This document shows, piece by piece, positions 44,280 through 52,102 of a stretch of DNA of 64,000 nt. Each line of letters begins with the position of its first letter. Positions within the stretch are counted from its first letter, which is position 1. The DNA is taken from positions 6,510,001 through 6,574,000 of the forward strand of contig NZ_BHZC01000001.1 of the NCBI RefSeq assembly GCF_003865135.1, given 5' to 3'. The notes beneath the pieces were generated by a model. That model was not told the origin of the DNA, made no database searches, and saw only the letters and a list, made by a program, of their open reading frames with translations. Both the position numbers and the translations under genes were made by a program. The DNA comes from Streptomyces chrestomyceticus JCM 4735 (GTDB lineage Bacteria; Actinomycetota; Actinomycetes; Streptomycetales; Streptomycetaceae).

Positions 44280-44758
44280 CAGGCCACCACCGCCCGGGTC
44301 TGCGGCGCCTGCGTCAACATCATCTTCGACGTGAACTTCGAGACCTCGTTGGCGGCGGGCGGCGCCGACGCGGGTTCACCGCAGGCGACCGGGTAGACCT
44401 CGACCTCCTGGCCGGCGGCGAAGGGCACCTCATAATCGACGCCGCGGCGGACGGCCAGGCAGCCGTGGGTGCCGTAGGTGAAGGTGCGCCAGGGCAGGTC
44501 TTCCTGCGGGGTGGTGCCTCTTTTGCACGTGACCTCGATGTCGACTTTCACGCGGCCCGGCTCGGCCGTGTCGAAGCGGCTCGCGAGGCTGTTCGTGTCG
44601 ACGCTGGCGGTGTCGGGGTCGACTTTCAGGCCGTCCGGGGTGACGCGCGGCGTCACATCGGCCCCGGCATTCAGCTCGGCGGCCGGCGGCGAGGACTGGC
44701 TGGACAGCGACGCGACCCAGACCACCTTCGTCTTGCCGTCGGAGATGAGATCGGACAT
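44279..44758 (-). CDS. Major tail (tube) protein
   Basis: 159 residues from ATG 44758 with GAGGAGGG 5 nt upstream. DGKTKVVWVASLSSQSSPPAAELNAGADVT start, a central beta stretch (SLASRFDTAEPGRVKVDIEVTCKRG), LPWRTFTYGTHGCLAVRRG, and C-terminal VSKFTSKMMLTQAPQTRAVV: the tail tube protein pattern of Streptomyces siphophages. A strong terminator hairpin precedes it (see 44778). Confidence 0.85.
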   Translation of the reverse strand: MSDLISDGKTKVVWVASLSSQSSPPAAELNAGADVTPRVTPDGLKVDPDTASVDTNSLASRFDTAEPGRVKVDIEVTCKRGTTPQEDLPWRTFTYGTHGCLAVRRGVDYEVPFAAGQEVEVYPVACGEPASAPPAANEVSKFTSKMMLTQAPQTRAVVA

Positions 44759-44777
44759 GGGCCCTCCTCAGGGCATG

Positions 44778-44798
44778 AAAAAAGCCCCGGTGAGGGGC
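44778..44798 (-). terminator. Rho-independent terminator immediately upstream of the tail tube gene
   Basis: On the minus strand: GCCCC-TCACC-GGGGC followed by six T (44783-44778). It lies between the 109-residue protein's stop (44823) and the tail tube start (44758), so much of the transcription from the head genes may end here unless antiterminated. Confidence 0.8.
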
Positions 44799-44822
44799 GG
44801 GCGAGCTGGGGCGGGGGAGAGG

Positions 44823-45152
44823 TCAGATGCGCAGGGCGGCGAGCGTCACCGACGTCGCGGACGAGTAGCCGATGGCCACCAGGCCGTCGACCGGGCTGGC
44901 GAGGAGGTCGCTGGCGAGCGGGCCGATCAGCCGCTCCCCGGACGCGGGCACGGCCACGGTCACGTTGCCGACGGCCTGGCCGCGTACGGACGCGGTCGCG
45001 GTCAGTGTCACCGTGACGCTGCTGGCCCCGCCGTTCTTCACGTGCAGGACCGTCCGGTCGCCGGGGGCGACCTTGTCGCCCCCGGACGTCGCGGTGGCGT
45101 AGGTGGGGGAGGTGCCGGCCAGGGATACGGCCTGCGGGGTCAGCGTGGCCAT
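44823..45152 (-). CDS. Small Ig-like / decoration-type phage protein
   Basis: 109 residues from ATG 45152. A beta-rich protein: TLTPQAVSLAGTSPTYATATSGGDKVAPGDRTVLHVKNGGASSVTVTLTATASV..., with an Ig-like strand pattern and no catalytic residues. Position between the tail terminator gene and tail tube gene fits a head or tail decoration protein. Confidence 0.7.
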   Translation of the reverse strand: MATLTPQAVSLAGTSPTYATATSGGDKVAPGDRTVLHVKNGGASSVTVTLTATASVRGQAVGNVTVAVPASGERLIGPLASDLLASPVDGLVAIGYSSATSVTLAALRI

Positions 45153-45164
45153 GAGGATTCTCCT

Positions 45165-45569
45165 TCAGGCGGTGGACTGGAGCCGGTACTGCACCGGCAG
45201 GAAGTACAGGGGCGGGGACACGTCGTCGTCGCGGGCGACCGGCGGGCCGCCCAGCTCCTCCGGCCGCCAAGTGCTGCGGCCCGGCACCGCGAGCGGCGGG
45301 TGCAGGGCGCGGCGGACCTGCTGCGCCACCCACAGGCACTGGACGGCGGTCGGCCCCACGCACGTGACCTGGAAGAGGATGGCGAGGTCGGTGCGGCGGT
45401 CGGCCAGCGACTCGCGCCCGACCGTGCCGGGGTCCGGGTACAGGACCGCGTACCGGCCGCCGGCGGGGACCGGCGATGGGGCTCCGCCCAGCCCCACCGC
45501 CAGTCCTGCGCCCGCCAGCGCCGCCCGCACCGCCTCGATGTGCGGGCCGATGTCCGGGGCCGTGGTCAC
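45165..45569 (-). CDS. Tail terminator-like protein
   Basis: 134 residues from GTG 45569 (4-bp overlap with the upstream stop). TTAPDIGPHIEAVRAALAGAGL then a beta core (RYAVLYPDPGTVGRESLADRRTDLAILFQVTCVGPT) resembling tail terminator (gpU/DUF3168-like) proteins, in the expected place before the tail tube gene. Confidence 0.72.
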   Translation of the reverse strand: MTTAPDIGPHIEAVRAALAGAGLAVGLGGAPSPVPAGGRYAVLYPDPGTVGRESLADRRTDLAILFQVTCVGPTAVQCLWVAQQVRRALHPPLAVPGRSTWRPEELGGPPVARDDDVSPPLYFLPVQYRLQSTA

Positions 45570-45952
45570 TGCCACGGCGCCCGGAGCGTGAGGGCCACCA
45601 CGTGCGCGGTGAACGGCACCGCCTCGGCGGCCAGGGCCCGGCCGCCGTCGTTGTGCGGCCGGTTGTGCACGGACCCGAATTCGAGCAGGTTGCCCAGCGC
45701 GCCCTGCTTGCGGGCCTTGTCCGGGCCGATCTCCGCGCTCGCGCCGCCCGGGATGGGCAGCACGTCGTAGGAGATGCTGCGCGGGTAGTGCCGCGCGTGC
45801 CGCCCGGCCGACGACGCCGCGTTCGCCCGCCAGGCGTTCTTGATGTTCAGGGCGCCGCGGGTGACGATGCTCGTCATCTGCTGCTCCGCCCGCGCCGGCG
45901 CCGACCGCAGCGCCACCGCCGTACGCTGCAGCTCCCGTACATCTGCCGTCAT
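45566..45952 (-). CDS. HK97 gp10-like head-tail joining protein
   Basis: 128 residues from ATG 45952, ATGA-coupled. ELQRTAVALRSAPARAEQQMTSIVTRGALNIKNAWRANA, then HYPRSISYDVLPIPGGASAEIGPDKARKQGALGNLLEFGSVHN: the HK97 gp10-type neck protein pattern including the FGS..N segment. Confidence 0.8.
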   Translation of the reverse strand: MTADVRELQRTAVALRSAPARAEQQMTSIVTRGALNIKNAWRANAASSAGRHARHYPRSISYDVLPIPGGASAEIGPDKARKQGALGNLLEFGSVHNRPHNDGGRALAAEAVPFTAHVVALTLRAPWQ

Positions 45953-46356
45953 GACCTGTCCTCCGCACTGATCCGCCACGCCGTGGCCGTACTGCTGTAC
46001 TCCGCGCCGGTCACCCACAGCCGCAGGCCCACCATCCGCGCATCCGGCGACGCCAGGACATCGACCACGTCCCCCGGCCGGGGCCGCACGGACGGCACCG
46101 GGGTCGCCCACGGCAGCGACACAGTGAACCGGCGCAGCGCCACGAGCTGCTCGCCCGCATCGACTTCGCGGCCCTCGGCCTTCTCCGGCTTGACCCGAGC
46201 CGGGCCGCTGTAGAGGGCGGTCGACGGGGTCGGCGTAGTAGCACCCGTCGACCAGTCGAAGCCGTCGGCACCGGGCCGGTAGAGCGCCACCGTCTCGCGC
46301 ATCAGTTCTGCGGCCGCCGCTCGGCCCGACGCCAGCAGAGCCTCCAAGGCGCTCAC
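45949..46356 (-). CDS. Head-tail connector protein (stopper-like)
   Basis: 135 residues from GTG 46356, overlapping its neighbours by 4 bp at both ends. GREVDAGEQLVALRRFTVSLPW, PGDVVDVLASPDARMVGLRLWVTGAEY: compact beta-rich protein as in head closure proteins (DUF6093-like in actinophages). Confidence 0.75.
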   Translation of the reverse strand: MSALEALLASGRAAAAELMRETVALYRPGADGFDWSTGATTPTPSTALYSGPARVKPEKAEGREVDAGEQLVALRRFTVSLPWATPVPSVRPRPGDVVDVLASPDARMVGLRLWVTGAEYSSTATAWRISAEDRS

Positions 46357-46976
46357 GACGGGGCCACCGTGAAGGCCGCGCGCCGGTAAGGGCGTAGGTC
46401 CGCCTTCTGCGAGTCGCTGAGCGTGGCGCCACCGATCGTCTCCGAGGCCCATACCCGGCGGTAGTCGTCGATCGTCTGCTCCCGCAGGTTCTCCGGGTTC
46501 GACAGGTTCATCACCGCCAGAGCCAGCACGATGTCCACAATGTCGTCCGGGACCTCGCTGTACCCGTGGGAGTAGGTCACCCGCACCTGTGGCGCCCACA
46601 CGCCGGAGGGGCGGTTGTAGGGCCAGCCCACCAGGCGGGTCGGCTGGTACCAGGGCTCGCCCCGTGTCAGCTCGGCGCCGAGCCGCGTGTAGTCGCGGCC
46701 TTCGACGCACGCCAGCTCGATGCCCGTCATGCCGGACAGCTCGGTGACGGTCAGCGGATGCTGCGCGTCAACGATCACGGGCCGCTGCGGCAGCGCCAGC
46801 ACGCGGCCGCCGCCCGGCAGGATGACAGTGTCGCCCTCCACCAGGGTGAGGGTCTGCCGGGTGTACTTGCGCACCCGAGCCGAAGCCCGCCGCAGCGCCA
46901 GCTCAGCGGCCGGACCGGTGGCGGTCGCGCCAGCGGCAGCGAGGTCGGCCGTCGTGGCCAGCGGCGGCAACGCCAT
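46353..46976 (-). CDS. Head-tail connector / adaptor protein (gp6-like)
   Basis: 207 residues from ATG 46976. LPPLATTADLAAAGATATGPAAELALRRASARVRKYTRQTL is the helical start typical of gp6-like adaptors; SHGYSEVPDDIVDIVLALAVMNLSNPENLREQTIDDYRR gives the second conserved helix pair. First connector after the capsid genes. Confidence 0.85.
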   Translation of the reverse strand: MALPPLATTADLAAAGATATGPAAELALRRASARVRKYTRQTLTLVEGDTVILPGGGRVLALPQRPVIVDAQHPLTVTELSGMTGIELACVEGRDYTRLGAELTRGEPWYQPTRLVGWPYNRPSGVWAPQVRVTYSHGYSEVPDDIVDIVLALAVMNLSNPENLREQTIDDYRRVWASETIGGATLSDSQKADLRPYRRAAFTVAPS

Positions 46977-46988
46977 GACGGCCCCCTC

Positions 46989-47390
46989 TCACTCGTCGGA
47001 GCCGGATTCGGCGATCTTGCCGAGCTTCTTCAGGAGCGTCTGCCGGGGCTTGTCCTTCGCCGTCTCCAGCTCGATGGCGTCCCCGGCGCGCTCCGGGTCG
47101 TCACCGACCCACGCCAGCACCGCGTCCGCCGTGCCGTCGATGTCGAGCTCCGCGTCCGGCGCGGCGCCGCTGCTCTTGCCGTCGTCGTCCTCCGTCGCGG
47201 CCGAAGCGCCCGGTGCGATGGCCTCGGCCGGCGGCGCCCAGTCCTGTGCGGCGTCGTCGGCCGGCTCGACGTCCGAGCCGGTTTCCAGCAGGTGCACCGC
47301 CAGGCCACCTGCGACTTCCTCGCCCTGGGCGATGTCGATCAGCCGGTAGTTGTAGTACGGCCGCAGCGCCGTACGCGCACGCACGCGCAT
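46989..47390 (-). CDS. Acidic phage protein after major capsid gene
   Basis: 133 residues from ATG 47390 (TGATG overlap with the capsid stop). Short basic start (MRVRARTALRPYYNYRLIDIAQGEEV), then acidic and Ala-rich disordered middle (ATEDDDGKSSGAAPDAELDIDG) and LLKKLGKIAESGS tail. Unknown; head-fibre or internal head protein possible. Confidence 0.65.
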   Translation of the reverse strand: MRVRARTALRPYYNYRLIDIAQGEEVAGGLAVHLLETGSDVEPADDAAQDWAPPAEAIAPGASAATEDDDGKSSGAAPDAELDIDGTADAVLAWVGDDPERAGDAIELETAKDKPRQTLLKKLGKIAESGSDE

Positions 47391-48688
47391 CAGGCGTGCT
47401 CCAGCACGACGGCCCGCTTGTACAGGGCCGGGTCCGAGTTCGCGAGCGCGTCGGACGGGATACCGAAGTCGCCCACCCAGCTCCACGACGTGGAGATGAT
47501 CTGCTGCAGGCGGTCCTGCGGCGGACGCACGATCCGGGCCACCTGCACGGTTGGTGCGACGTCGACCATGGCGATGTCCGGCACGTCTCCCACGCCGCTC
47601 TCGCCGAGCAGGTCGGCCATTCCGTCGAACGGCGCAGAGATCAGCGCGCCAGCGCCGAGAACGATCGGCCTGTGCACCGGGACCGTGCCGCCGGAGCCGC
47701 CCAGAACAGTCGGGCACTCGTTGTTGCGGACCCAGTCGAGCCCGCCGAACCGCCCGATCGACAGGTCGGTGTAGACGGGGCTGTCGACGCGGCCCTGCAG
47801 CGCCTGCTTGAAGTCCGGATCACTGAAGAGCTGGGCCTCGGTGTCCGGGTCGATGTGCGCGATGTAGTACCCGTTGACCGTGGGCACATTCATCTTCCGC
47901 AGGCGCGTCACGGCGGCCCGGAACATCGCGAACGTTGCGGTGTTGTTGGCCCCCAGGTCGTAGGCCGTATCGCCGGTCGGGCGGATCGTGGTCGGCGCGT
48001 TCGCCGCCACGATGTAGTCGCCCGCGGTGTCGGCCCGCGCGGTACCGAGCGTCAGCGTGTTCGTCGCTGTGTTCACGCCGGTCACGGTGTTGGGCGTGCC
48101 TTCGATCGTGACCGCCAGCGGAGCGGCGGCCGATACGGCGGTGAGCACGCCGTTGACCATGACGTGCGTGAACCCTGCTACTGAGTTGACCACCATGGAG
48201 GTGTCGGAGGCCCCGGCGGTGGTGACCCAGGTGCGGCCGCCCGAGTAGGCCGCGTAGAGCTTGTTGCGGGCGATCTGGTTGAGCGACTGCCCGGCGTTGA
48301 TGCCCAGCGTCTGCACGTCGGCCAAGAATTTCGACGCGAGCGCCATCTTCGACGTGAGCATGTTGGTGTCGACGGCAAGGCCGTACTGGTCCATCGTGAC
48401 CGACCACTGCTCGATGCCGTACGTCGCCGGGGACGTATCGGAGCCGGTGATCGGGGTGGTGGACGGGGTCAGCAGCCCCTTGCGCGTCATGATCTTCGTG
48501 TCGCCGAGTCCGCCCTGCCACGGCTCGGAATCGGCGATGGCCGGAAAGATGAACTCGGGCCGCAGGGCCTCTTGGAACACACGGTCCAGCAGGCCGTTCT
48601 GCATCATGGCGCGGATGGCGGCCGGGATCGTGCCGCGGACGTCGTGCCGGTCCAGCCGGAACCACGGCCGCACAGCGGTCAGGGTCAT
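47390..48688 (-). CDS. Major capsid protein
   Basis: 432 residues from ATG 48688. N-terminus carries WFRLDRHD (residues 9-16), shared with the scaffold. HK97-like features: RAMMQNGLLDRVFQEALRPEFIFPAIADSEPWQGG (N-arm), GDTKIMTRKGLLTPSTTPITGSD, EQWSVTMDQYGLAVDTNMLTSKMALASKF (spine-like helix) and VARIVRPPQDRLQQIISTSWSWVGDFGIPSDAL. A domain insertion (about 160-235, Ig-like: LTAVSAAAPLAVTIEGTPNTVTGVNTATNTL) sits in the middle. Directly preceded by the Prp-like protease gene. Confidence 0.93.
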   Translation of the reverse strand: MTLTAVRPWFRLDRHDVRGTIPAAIRAMMQNGLLDRVFQEALRPEFIFPAIADSEPWQGGLGDTKIMTRKGLLTPSTTPITGSDTSPATYGIEQWSVTMDQYGLAVDTNMLTSKMALASKFLADVQTLGINAGQSLNQIARNKLYAAYSGGRTWVTTAGASDTSMVVNSVAGFTHVMVNGVLTAVSAAAPLAVTIEGTPNTVTGVNTATNTLTLGTARADTAGDYIVAANAPTTIRPTGDTAYDLGANNTATFAMFRAAVTRLRKMNVPTVNGYYIAHIDPDTEAQLFSDPDFKQALQGRVDSPVYTDLSIGRFGGLDWVRNNECPTVLGGSGGTVPVHRPIVLGAGALISAPFDGMADLLGESGVGDVPDIAMVDVAPTVQVARIVRPPQDRLQQIISTSWSWVGDFGIPSDALANSDPALYKRAVVLEHA

Positions 48689-48690
48689 GG

Positions 48691-48879
48691 TCACTCCTGT
48701 GTGATGTCGACGGACACGAGGTCCGGGTGCTGCCGGGCGATCTCCTCCAGGCCCAGCAGCGCGGTGTGGGTGATGGCCGACACGGCGGCGCAGACCCGGC
48801 CGTTCTCCGCGTGCTCCTCGTGACCGTCCACCTCGATCACAGTGCGGCCGTCGCCCAGGCGGGCGCGGACACGGATCAC
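48691..48879 (-). CDS. Prp-family ribosomal-processing-type cysteine protease homologue
   Basis: 62 residues; GTG start, 4-bp overlap with the scaffold stop and 2 bp before the capsid start. Prp core: VDGHEEHAENGRVCAAVSAITHTALLGL, with His20 in the DGH motif and Cys30 in VCAAVSA; in S. aureus Prp the same DGH...VCA..A pattern carries the catalytic His and Cys. Shorter than usual Prp (about 105 residues): the C-terminal half is truncated. Position strongly suggests a capsid/scaffold maturation role (see findings). Confidence 0.85.
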   Translation of the reverse strand: MIRVRARLGDGRTVIEVDGHEEHAENGRVCAAVSAITHTALLGLEEIARQHPDLVSVDITQE

Positions 48880-49565
48880 GTGCGCAGACGGAAGCCCGGC
48901 ACGCTCTTGGCCAGTTCGGCTTCGAGCTCGGCCCGGTCGGCGGTTCGGAAGTCGGTGGCCGGCGCGGCCTGGCGCGAGCCCTGAGCCGGGTCGGGTTTCG
49001 GCGTCTTCTTCTCAGGCTCGGCGGCCGGGCGTCGCAGGTGCGGCTTGCGTTCCAGCAGCGCTTCGAGGTCCGCGGCGATGGCGGCGGTGTCGATATCGCC
49101 ATCGTCGTCGGTGTACGCGGACGGGTCCAGATACACCGCGGCGTCCTCCGGGTCGGCGAAGTCGGATGCCGCGGCCTTCACCTCCGCGAGCACCGCCCGT
49201 GTCGTAGCGCGCTCGGCGCGCTCCATGGCCTGCTCCGCCTTCGATGTGGCTTTGTCCAGCTCGGACTTGTCGCGGTCTTCGAACTCCTGGATCCGCTTCT
49301 GGGCGGCGGCTGACTCCCTTTTGTGCCGGGTCCTCTCGGCCTTGAGCTCGGCACGGAGCTTGTCGAGTGCCTTCTTCCCAGCGTCGCCGAGTTGGTCGGC
49401 GCCCTCAGGCTCCCGATCGTCATCGCTCCCCGGCTCGTCCTCAGCCTCGGGGGCGACCGGATCGTCCGGGGATGGCTCCTCCGGCTCCGGATCGTCATGC
49501 CGGTCCAGTCGGAACCAGGACACGCCGGGGGCGGCGTTCAGCCAGACGTGACGGGTGTATCGCAT
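48876..49565 (-). CDS. Scaffolding protein
   Basis: 229 residues, ATG start. Acidic N-terminal half (DDPEPEEPSPDDPVAPEAEDEP), long coiled coil (about 63-122: ALDKLRAELKAERTRHKRESAAAQKRIQEFEDRDK), then a C-terminal helix-turn region (DFRTADRAELEAELAKSVPGFRL) typical of capsid-binding ends. It carries WFRLDRHD at residues 17-24, also present in the capsid protein. Followed immediately by the Prp-like gene. Confidence 0.85.
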   Translation of the reverse strand: MRYTRHVWLNAAPGVSWFRLDRHDDPEPEEPSPDDPVAPEAEDEPGSDDDREPEGADQLGDAGKKALDKLRAELKAERTRHKRESAAAQKRIQEFEDRDKSELDKATSKAEQAMERAERATTRAVLAEVKAAASDFADPEDAAVYLDPSAYTDDDGDIDTAAIAADLEALLERKPHLRRPAAEPEKKTPKPDPAQGSRQAAPATDFRTADRAELEAELAKSVPGFRLRT

Positions 49566-49627
49566 TCTTCGTCTCCCATCGCGGGATCATGGCTGCGCGT
49601 CGCGCACAGCCAGGTCAGGGTCTGCGG

Positions 49628-50665
49628 TCAGACGCTCCAGCCCATGTAGCCGTAGCGCCGCAGCAGCTCGATCGCCTCGTCGCGCGATCTGGCGACCCGG
49701 TAGATCTGTTCCGGCAGCAGCCGCGGCCCCTGCAAGCGGAAGTGCCGCGGGTAGCGTGGGTTGGCGGTACCGGCACGAAACGCGCGGGCCCGCTCCATTT
49801 GGTAGTACAACGAGCGCCGGGTGGTGCCCTCCGTCGTGGCGCGGATGCGGCGTCCGGCCTGGTCAGCGACCGTGGTCATGCCGCGGCGCGCATTGACGAC
49901 GCTGCTGATGCTCGCGCCGTCCCGGATCGCCGTCGCACCCGCCGCAGTGAAGATCCGATTCTGTTCGGACCGGGACAGCGAATTGAAGTACGCGTGCGAG
50001 TCGAAGGCGCCGGGGTGGTGCCGACCGCGGGCCACCAGCTTCGTCGGCAGGTGCACGCAGTCGCACCTCGGATGCCTCTGAAAGCCTCTGTTCCAGCCGT
50101 ACTCCTTGCCGGCCAGGATGATGCAGCGCGCGCACGAAGGCGGATTCAGCACACGCACGTAGCCGTTGATCAGCCGCTGCCCGACCATCGAGGCGCCGGT
50201 GGCGCTGCGGCCGGCGTCGGCCACCTCGCCCGCGGCCATGCGCAGCAGCTGCTTCAGGCCGACGAGCATCGCCTCGACGTCCCGGGCCCCTGCGGCGATG
50301 GCCTGCTTGCTGCTGATGACCGGCAGGTACAGCAGCGACTCCAGCGACCGGCCGTCCGCAGCCTGCCCGGCGAACGCCGGAGCCCAGGTGCGTCCCACCC
50401 GCTGGGAGCGCTCGCCGTCGGCCGTGGCGACCGCGTCCACGTACGCGTCCGCACCCGCCGCTGCAGCGACCTGCCCTTCGGCCACTGCCCGCACCACCGC
50501 GGGGCCGACCAGCGACTGCCACGACCCGGTCAGGTCACGCCGGTCCAACTCGCCCCATAGCTCCTGCACTCGGTCCGCGGTGCGGCGGGCGTGCCGGGCC
50601 TGCGCGACGTAGTACGCCTGCGCCAGGTCCTCCGCACTGAGGGACCGGACATCTTGCGCGGCCAT
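49628..50665 (-). CDS. MuF-like head morphogenesis protein (VG15 type)
   Basis: 345 residues, TGATG-coupled to the portal stop. Helical N-terminal part (LAQAYYVAQARHARRTADRVQELWGELDRRDLTGSW) and a MuF-type core with NPPSCARCIILAGKEYGWNRGFQRHPRCDCVHLP (Cys-rich minor head signature). The C-terminal end YGYMGWSV closes the gene. Usually a minor head protein attached to the portal; some carry toxin domains, none seen here. Confidence 0.85.
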   Translation of the reverse strand: MAAQDVRSLSAEDLAQAYYVAQARHARRTADRVQELWGELDRRDLTGSWQSLVGPAVVRAVAEGQVAAAAGADAYVDAVATADGERSQRVGRTWAPAFAGQAADGRSLESLLYLPVISSKQAIAAGARDVEAMLVGLKQLLRMAAGEVADAGRSATGASMVGQRLINGYVRVLNPPSCARCIILAGKEYGWNRGFQRHPRCDCVHLPTKLVARGRHHPGAFDSHAYFNSLSRSEQNRIFTAAGATAIRDGASISSVVNARRGMTTVADQAGRRIRATTEGTTRRSLYYQMERARAFRAGTANPRYPRHFRLQGPRLLPEQIYRVARSRDEAIELLRRYGYMGWSV

Positions 50666-52085
50666 CAGGCGGCCGCCGGTTCAGGTTCGGGCTCGGTCTC
50701 GTCGACCGGTGGCGGCTTCGGGCCGGCCTCCAACGCCGCGAGATCACCGGCCATCACCCGCTGAAGAGCGTCGTCGGCAGCTTCGCGGTCCTGCTCCTCC
50801 ATGCGCTCGATCTGTGCCTGGGTGTAGCCGATGTCCTCGCGGGTCTGGCGCAGCGGCACGACCTTGGCCGTGAACAGCTTCACCGCGGCATCCGCGCGCT
50901 GAGCGACGGTCGGGGTCGCCGCGTCCCGCCACAAGGTCTCCATCGACCGCGCGGCGTCGTTCCACACACCGTCGCGGATGCGCAGCACCTTGCGCATCAC
51001 GCGCTCCCAAGTCGTCCCACTGGCGCGCTGCTTGCGCTCGGCTCGTTTTACCGTCCTTGCCTCTACTGACCGGATGCCGTCCGCGGAAGCCGGGTTGTCG
51101 GTGGCCTGTCCCAAGAAGTGCGGGGGCATCCCGGAGATGCTGGCCACCAGCACCGCCAGCTGCTTCAGGGTGTCGTGGAAATTGGTGAGCGACGCCTCGG
51201 GAAACTGGATGACGTCGGCCCCGTCGTTCTTCCGGTCCTTCTCGGTGGCCCACATCCGGCCGATGATCCGGCTGAACGCACTGATCTTGCGCCCGGCCTC
51301 GTCCTGGAAGTCCTCCTCGCCGAAGCCGAAGGCGACCCGGCGGGGGTGGCGTGATACTCGGCGGACACCATCATGTCGGTGGCGATCTTGCAGGCGGCAT
51401 CCGACAGCGGGATCACGTCCGCGAGCTCGGAGGTGCCGTTGGGGCTCTTCAGGCGCGGCCGGTTGGCCAGCACCTCCACCATGACTTCACCGATGCCGTG
51501 GTCGTCCCGCTCGTGCTCCGGGTCCTCGACCCACTCGCCGCGCTCCTTCACCCACCAGCTGGTCGCGTCCGGCAGGTACAGGGCGGCGTGCCATACCTTG
51601 CCGTCCTCGCCCTCTTCCTCCCAGCGCTTGACCGCCGCCCGCACCTGCCGCGTCTGCGGATCGTGCTCGGCGTACATGTCCAGCGCCGACTCCACCGTGA
51701 TCAGCGGCGTGGCGTCGTCCCCGTCACGCGAACCGATCACCACGTACGCGCGCCGCATGATCAGCGAGTCCAGGTGGCCCTGCTGGCTCTGGCTGTCCAT
51801 GTCGTTGGCCTGCCAGATCCGCCACAAGTCCTCATCCGCCGCCGGCTGCCCAGGAAACCGGAAGCCCTCGACGTCGAGGCGCTCCTCGATACTGTCGACG
51901 ACCAGCCGCGGCCAGTTGATGACGACCTGGCGCACCCGGTCGTCCAGCTCATGCTCCAGCTCCGGCGCCATGTACGACAGGGGCTGCTTGCCCTCGTAGT
52001 AGCTGTTCAGCTCCTTGAGCTCCGGCAGTTCCCGGTCGTGACACCGGATCAGGTGGGTGAGCCACTGCAGCTCAGAGCGCTCCAT
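50665..52085 (-). pseudogene. Portal protein, SPP1 Gp6-like family, interrupted by a 1-nt frameshift
   Basis: Start ATG 52085 (AGAGGGG 9 nt upstream). The frame starting MERSELQWLTHLIRCHDRELPELKELNSYYEGKQP is portal-like to ATDMMVSAEYHATP, then turns to Arg/Ser-rich nonsense. The next frame resumes exactly there with RRVAFGFGEEDFQDEAGRKISAF and continues to VDETEPEPEPAAA at 50665. One missing C in the run of five at 51342-51346 (+ strand GGGGG) explains it. About 473 residues if repaired. Either a real mutation that would disable packaging, or a sequencing indel; a programmed shift is less likely. Confidence 0.87.
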
Positions 52086-52102
52086 GCCGCTCACCCCTCT
52101 CA

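Noticed and set aside
48691..48879. Prp-like gene as a chance frame
   Set aside because: Considered because of its short length, but the DGH...VCAAVSA core and the 4-bp overlaps with scaffold and capsid genes make chance unlikely; kept as a CDS.
50665..51255. Second portal fragment as an independent gene (MWATEKDRK start)
   Set aside because: No SD and the sequence continues the upstream portal frame across a 1-nt slip; treated as one interrupted gene.
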